Below are positions 57,853-64,000 of a stretch of 64,000 bases of DNA, in pieces. The stretch lies in contig OW203730.1 in assembly GCA_934045075.1 (NCBI GenBank), positions 5,468,785 through 5,532,784 on the forward strand, written 5' to 3'. The first letter of the stretch is position 1; each line of letters begins with the position of its first letter. The notes beneath the pieces were generated by a model that searched no databases, had not been told where the DNA came from, and saw only the letters and a list, made by a program, of their open reading frames with translations. Origin of the DNA: Yponomeuta sedellus. Taxonomy: Eukaryota > Arthropoda > Insecta > Lepidoptera > Yponomeutidae. The position numbers and the translations under genes were made by a program.

Positions 57853-60300
57853 AAACCATTGCCAAATAATTAGTAAACACTACATTCCAATCTTATATTA
57901 TACTTACCAGACGCAGACGAAATCGCGGGCACCAGCCGCGACTTTATCGACGCAGGATTAGTATTTCGAGTAACTAACGTTATGACATTAAAATTATCAC
58001 GTAAATAAGTTTTGGGTCGCGTTTTTTTGTAATTTAATTTAATTTTTTTGTAGCCTATATACGTCCCACTTCAGAGAGAGGCTTTTTCTCGAAGAGAGAA
58101 AATCGCTTAGTAAAATCACTTCTTGAAACGAAGCGTCTTAATGGACGGATGAACCAACAAATGAAATAATGATCTTATAAAAGGAATCAATTTTAGGGTG
58201 TCGTAAAGCAACTCTAATTTGTATATGTCCCAAATCACTCAAGTTCTCGATTCCAAAGACAAAGAGCTGAATACACACATGTTTCTATCTTCCTGTTAGG
58301 TTTTTATTCCACTCTAGTTCTAATTTCAAAAGCGCATAACAAAAGTGTCTGTACAAAACTGAAGCCACACAACACACTCTTTGTCTCAAACAAGTGTGCC
58401 GCAGTTAAAGCGATAAGGCATGTTTTTCACCCACAAGTGTTTAAAGAAAATTGCACAGAATATAGCAGCTCAGGAGAGCGAGTCTACTAAGTTTAAAATT
58501 GTCCAATCGAGTGATATTAGCACGACAATGGCTGTAGATGCAGACCAAACGATCCGTTGAAACGAGAAGAGTACATATATACATACATAACCTCACGCCT
58601 GTATCCCAGAGAGGTAGGCAAAGACCAGGGACTGCTCTGCCTCGATCCTGACAGATCACCTTCGCTTCATCAACGTTCATAATTCGTTGCATGCACGCAC
58701 GCCGGTTCCGGGTACTTTTTATCTTCCCATTTGTTAATAGAGAGAAAAGTTAATTTACGTCAAGGAAATAGTTCTTCTAGCTATAGTGAACTATTAACTT
58801 TCGTATTGTCATGTTTCGACTCGCGTTAGTTCAAGAATGACAAAATAATTAATGAATAATTACATTAATTAAAGTAATGACTAACAATACTGTCCATGTG
58901 GGAAGCACATTCAATTCTGCGCGTGCACTATATAGTCTAATATTCCTGCATCGCGCAAGCTAAGTATAACGCCTTACGAACAATAGTCAGACCAGCCGTC
59001 CTCAGGCATACGAGGTTAGTTTTACTTCATATATAGTTGAACTTGTAACGTTCATTAAATCTCAGTTTATGTGCTACTTTTGATATTACAATCTGCTGGG
59101 CAGGAAATTTTTCTTTATAATAGAAGAGCGCGATTACTGATTTTCCTTATATACTACTACGGTGAATTGTGGGAAAATTTGTTTGTTTTATTGTTAAATT
59201 AAAGTAACGTTCTTTGTCAACTACGAGCGGGAAAACGACGAACAGCAACAATAAAGAAGTCCGATAAATGAAAGAAGTTTGGTTTGTACGAGTACTGCAA
59301 TGGATTTAAGGATTTTATTAATTAATGGCGTGGCGTGAGCTCTAATGTAATGAAATTGTAATGAAATTGTGGTTTTACGAAATGAAGTGCCTTCATTACA
59401 AGCATTCATTTGCGGAATACACACGTAGTGGTTGTATTGACACTGTTTGTAATTTTCTAACCATATTTATTATAACGATATATATAAACTGTGTCACCAC
59501 TACACGCGATGCGATTTTGTTCGCGCGAGGTGCCAATTTAATTGGCACGGGTCATCCGAATGACATAATAATGGGATAGTTTAGGAGACTACAAACTTGT
59601 GTGAAGTAACCACCATTGGCGTGCTAATATTATCATAGAATCATAGAGTAGTCACAGACGCCTTACTTCTTTCTTTTTTTATTTCCTTCAACTTAGAAAG
59701 CTAAGAAGTGGCTCGTGGAGAACATAGCTTGTTCATGTTTAATATAGGGATATGGCAATTAGGAGTCTTCTTTATGTAATTCGACGTTTTAATCATCAGT
59801 GAAATAATACATACATGAAGCGAATATTAAAAATATAACGATGCTTTTAGCAAGCGGCTTTAGACAGAAAAAAAACAATACAAACGCTTCTTTTTCGATA
59901 TTTAAAATAATTTCTTTTCTTCTTTAATTTTACCCATAGAGTACGGAGGTCAGCGTGACCATTGGCACACGAATATTATCATAGAATAATAACGCGATTA
60001 GTAGACTCCGCCACCTTACATCTTTCTTTTTTATTTTCTTCAACTTAGTGAAGCTAAGGAGTGGGTGGTGGAGTAGACCATATGAAACTTTCCGCTTACT
60101 GTTTACACTTTTCACTGCTATTTTGTATTGCAATCTTTCATTAAATTTCAACTTTGCGTGTTGATTAAGCCTCTCTCTCTAAGAAAATACCGAGATCTGA
60201 AAAACAATTATTATTAATTCAAAAGACTTTTTTCTAAGAAACAGTTCACAAATACCAGTATATTGCTGTATTAGTGCTAAAAGCACTTATTAGGTACTGA
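57853..60300. other. 5' flank of chaoptin, no gene supported
   Basis: Contains repeat family I (about 58,575-58,720) and a TAATT-rich patch (58,848-58,885). Two direct copies of an approximately 110-bp segment are at 59,612-59,722 and 59,957-60,075 (shared: AATATTATCATAGAAT, TTCTTCAACTTAG-like). Confidence 0.5.
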
Positions 60301-61030
60301 TACAAACACTAATTAGGTACTGGTTTTCTCTTGAAAACAAGCTGGCCGAACGGTGTCAGTCTTATGTACCCGGGTAGGTGTGACTAGGCACCATGTGAGT
60401 GCCATAAGACGGACTTCTTACTCGAGGCCGGTCTAGAACACGGTGGAGAGACAATCTCTTAGTAGTCTTTAAAGGTGGCCGAGGATCGAAAACTCTAGCC
60501 TAAAGAGGGCAAGTCCTTTACCAGTACCGGTACTGGTACAAATACTAATCAGGTACTGGTTTTCTCTTGAAAATAAGCTGGCCGTACCGTGTCAGACTTA
60601 TGTACCCGGTGTGACTAGCCACCATGTGGTCATCACCAGACGGACATCTTACTCGAGGCCAGCCTAGGAGATAGTGAAAAGATAATCTCTTCTTCTTCTT
60701 CTTCAGGCTATATTAGTCCACTGCTGGACATAGCCCTCCCCTAATCAGCGCCATAGCGCAAGGCTGTGCCATCATAGGGGGGTAATGCCCATAATCCCCA
60801 CGCTGGGCAAGCGGGTTGGGGATCGCAGTTCGGTGGAATTGTACTGAAGGGGGGGGGTTGCTGCCCACCCCCCGATTTGTATCCCTTAGTCGCCTTTTAT
60901 GAAACCCGCGGGAAGAATTTGGGTTGGTGCTATTCTCTAGGCCGACACCACACAGCAGATTATCTCTTAGTAGTCTTTAAAGGTGGCCAAGGATCGAAAA
61001 CTGTAGCCTAGAAAAGGCAAATCTTTTGCC
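60301..61030 (+). repeat. tandem duplication (about 225 bp), second copy split by family D
   Basis: Copy 1 is 60,301-60,522. Copy 2 is 60,537-60,691 plus 60,958-61,030, interrupted by the family D repeat 60,692-60,957. GATAATCTCTT and GATTATCTCTT border the insert as an 11-bp target-site duplication. Confidence 0.75.
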
Positions 61031-61228
61031 CAGCAATGCGACACTAACGAAAAGTGTTTCTCAAAAGAACAGTGAAACACGAAGAAAATATGGTCACTGC
61101 GAAGTTTTCCCGCTACCTTTTTCTTCTCTACACTACAGCCCGAAGGCAGCGGCTTACATTTTACATTGTACATTGTCATTCAGCAAACAGAATGTGAATT
61201 CAATATATTTGATTTTATAATATCCACT

Positions 61229-61437
61229 AGCTGTGCCCCGCGGTCTTACCCGCTGTGTATCAATTTACCCATGGGAATAAAATATTTTCCCCCAGTAAAA
61301 CGTAACCTATGTTACCATATATCCAGGGTATGGCTAACGCCATACCAAATTTTATTAAAATCTCTCCTGCCGCTTAGACGTGAAGAAGTAACAAATATAC
61401 ACACTCATAAACATTCCCCTTTATAAAATGAGTGTGA
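61229..61437 (+). repeat. family E copy
   Basis: CTAGCTGTGCCCCGCGGTCT to CCTTTATAAAATGAGTGTGA. Confidence 0.7.
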
Positions 61438-62868
61438 TAAAGGATAACATGTAGACTATAGATTGATTGATTGAGGTACTCCTTATAGTAATCTGAGGAC
61501 GGTGACCGCAAGGGTTAATTTCTGCGGGTGTTTCTTTGTCGTCCCATTATTACCCTACATTGCGAAGGCCAAAAGGCGGGTAATGTGTTTGGCTCGCATG
61601 TATGTGTATAAGTATGTCCGATTTTTTGTTTCCACATAACTCCTTAACCAATCGTCACATTTTGGCAATTGAGATGTCAATAGACTTGTCGTATTTGCGG
61701 GAGCGTCATGAATCGAACGGAAATGTAAAAAAATGAATAAAAAGACTAAAAAAAACTGAATTAAAATAACCAACAATCCGACTGCTGAGCACTTACTAAT
61801 AATGCAGGCGGGACCTAAATTCAAAATTTCTAGGAATGTAGGTTATTCTAGGTAATAATTTCAATTTTAATTTCAGTTTTTTTGTCTCTTTAACGGGACC
61901 ACATAACCTATCCCTCGTAGTCCCACAGAACATTTATGTTCTAATACTACGTACAGAACATTTAAGTTCTGCGCGTAGTCCCGTCTGCGGCGATGGGTCC
62001 GGATTTGACCTGCAAAGCACAGTTTATTTTTGAAAGCTCAGTTACACTGGCCTCAGTGAAGTTTACCGCAGTTATTGGTAGACGATAGAGGAAAACAGAT
62101 ACACGCTAAAATCGACTTAATTATTCAAGTATGTATAGTGCAACCACTCCAACCGACCATACAGGCTCTAGTGGGAAGGCCTCGGGCCTTGTACAATGCA
62201 CAATGCACATGTCACTCCCGTCAATAAAGTTCCAATTTGCCTGTCGAAAATTTACTATGCAGGGCGAGGCTGCATCTGACGGTATCCGCTATCAATAATG
62301 GATCGTAATCTCGGCCGCATTGAGTTGCAAATTGAAATGTATTGCTGTTGCAGACTGGGAACGTTTTCTGCTCCATTTTTGAAGTAGAAAATGTTATCGT
62401 CTTACTACAATCCTGTAATAACAAACCGGATCTGCGCGAGTAAAAATATTGCCCATAATGCTTCAGGCTGGCTTCTCTGATTAATTTAAGCTGTGATGTA
62501 CATTAGATACTAATGAGTATTAAGCCCGCCTATTGTACAATATCTTACTTGGTGCAATAAATAATTCAAATATGTATATGGATAAATAACAAGATAACAA
62601 GAGAACACTTTACTGGACACAAAAACAGAAATAACACAAATAAATTACATGGAAATAGGTGGTAGACCAGTGGGTGGAATAATTGACTCAGAAGCGAGAG
62701 ACCCAGGTTCGATTCTCAGCGCGGGCATGTACCAATGACTTCGTTTTCTAAGTTACGGTTGGTAAAGAACTCCAAACTTCGTCTTTTCAAAGTCCTTAAT
62801 TAACAGTGTTTACAAGTTTTAGTTCAAAATGTTGATCACACGTCACCTGCACATTCTTTAAAAATCCA
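61438..62868. other. intergenic; LINE tail and tRNA-like SINE head
   Basis: A LINE 3' end is at about 62,500-62,572. At 62,655-62,735 a tRNA-like segment (GACCAGTGGGTGGAATAATT ... CAGGTTCGATTCTCAGC) matches the SINE-B head. No gene seen. Confidence 0.5.
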
Positions 62869-63172
62869 TCTTCTTTTTCTTCTTCTTCAGGCTATATGTT
62901 AGTCCACTGCTGCATATATACAACAAATTCATCTGTTTCCTATATATTCGTAACATATTATCGAATTGAATATACGGTGCTCAATGCCGATGCAATAATT
63001 TTTGCTCCCTCTCGGGACTTCCAGCCAATACCTTTAAAATAGCCTCCCGGCCTAGCTCGACTGAATTGATGACATACTAAATAACTCGTAAACCCAGAGG
63101 AGTAGAGCCATCAGTTGATATCACAAAATTTGGGGCAGTCCATATTCGACCAACAAAACATTGGTGGTTCAA

Positions 63173-63487
63173 TTTTAAAAACCTACTTAGGGGCTAAAAA
63201 TTCCACCCATGACTCGTACCCGCGACCTCTGGCTATCCGTGCCAGCGCTCTCCGAACTGAGCTAATGGTCGACTTACCGGCATCTGTGAAATTTCGAACC
63301 TCTTTACAATACTCTCTGTATTACGTACAGGCAGCAACATCTGGCTGAAGCAATTTGCATGACTTGCAGCCCCGAGTACCTTACTTTGCTGTTAGGTTTT
63401 ACATAAGAATGATATCGCTGTACCCATATGATTAAATATGTTTTTAAAATTTTCCTTAGCACGGGTTAGTGCATTAAAAAGAATATG
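63173..63487. repeat. SINE-A, full-length minus copy joined to a plus tail
   Basis: Minus-strand unit 63,173-63,429, reaching its 5' end (TGTACCCATATGATTA), continues directly into a plus-strand tail with CCTTAGCACGGGTTAGTGCA. Confidence 0.75.
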
Positions 63488-63787
63488 ATTGGTGGTTCAA
63501 ATAAACTCGTGACGTAACCGAAGTAAGTTTACGTACGGAAAGGTTGATTGTGCCGTAGACTGTACATTAGATCTCAATGTCCAGTTTCCTCTTTGATACT
63601 CGCACTTAAGACATGCGGGGTAAGAGCTGACATAAAGACTATGAAGTACAATCGACGATATATAGGCCTTTACTTGTGTAAACGCTAGTTATTTCTAAAA
63701 ATACCCAATAAACCTGGCCAAGTGCACGTGCAGTGTAGGGTTCCGTAGAAATATATTTTTTTTTCTGCTTTACAGAACTTACAATTT

Positions 63788-64000
63788 TAATGGAAACCCT
63801 ATTTAGAGTCTTAAAATTCCACCCATGCCGAGATTCGAACCCGCGACGTCTTGCTATCTATGCCAGCGCTCTTTCAATAGCCAACTGAGCTAATGGGCGA
63901 CTCACCGGCATCAGTGAAATTTCTAACCTCTTTACAATATTCTCTGTATTACGCCCATTAGCTCAGTTGGAAAGAGCGCTGGCACGGATAGCCAGAGGTC
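63788..64000. repeat. SINE-A head-to-head pair cut by window end
   Basis: Minus copy 63,788-63,953 breaks off at TCTCTGTATTACG. It is joined to a plus copy starting CCCATTAGCTCAGTTGG (63,956) that runs off the window. Confidence 0.75.

Noticed and set aside
61928..61973. Two AGAACATTT(A)GTTCT-like palindromes resembling steroid response elements
   Set aside because: Spacer is 4 nt rather than 3 in the first and half-sites are imperfect in the second; no supporting context.

Overview
This is a eukaryotic, AT-rich and repeat-rich window, most likely from a moth or butterfly (Lepidoptera). The evidence is the mixture of tRNA-derived SINEs, the repeat tails of the type 'CTAGCTGTGCCCCGCG', LINE 3' ends ending in GCAATAAAG(AAT)n, and mariner/piggyBac relics. 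It also carries an insect-specific gene, chaoptin. There are no bacterial-style operons, no CRISPR array and no rRNA gene. Gene density is very low: two recognisable protein genes.

Region 1-4,700: intergenic DNA with MITEs, an inverted SINE pair and tandem A/T-rich repeats, plus one weak candidate coding exon at the extreme left edge. Region 4,716-5,759 (+): an intronless 347-codon Na+/K+-ATPase beta-subunit (nervana-like) gene. Region 5,870-24,213: about 18 kb of intergenic DNA dominated by interspersed repeats (tRNA-like SINE-A, a 5S-rRNA-like SINE called family C here, families B, D, E, J, a 257-bp TA-flanked MITE, RTE- and jockey-like LINE scraps).

Region 24,214-52,997 (-): a complete chaoptin gene (chp). 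I could join 23 coding exons with correct splice signals and matching phases into one open frame of 1,281 codons including stop: signal peptide, cysteine-rich N-terminal cap, a long leucine-rich-repeat solenoid, C-terminal cap and a short hydrophobic GPI-type tail. Chaoptin is the photoreceptor surface adhesion protein that holds rhabdomere microvilli together in Drosophila. The introns carry SINEs, a piggyBac-type element, a LINE insertion with intact target-site duplication, and duplicated scraps of the gene's own exons 2 and 7.

Region 53,000-64,000: DNA 5' of the first coding exon. It holds an 83-bp tandem array with an inverted partner, a nearly pure 992-bp (ATTT)n array, a mariner fold-back element, a 26-bp minisatellite and more SINEs. 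No further gene is visible.

The less expected content: (i) a tandem array of the exon-2 splice acceptor inside intron 1; (ii) a diverged partial copy of exon 7; (iii) a GC-rich, splice-flanked, phase-0 135-nt open segment in the chaoptin intron at 30.5 kb that could be a cassette exon; (iv) many perfect or near-perfect short-loop inverted duplications, some unique sequence and some built from SINE-A; (v) a SINE family whose reverse strand resembles the internal promoter region of 5S rRNA. All calls come from reading the sequence only; no database or alignment was run.
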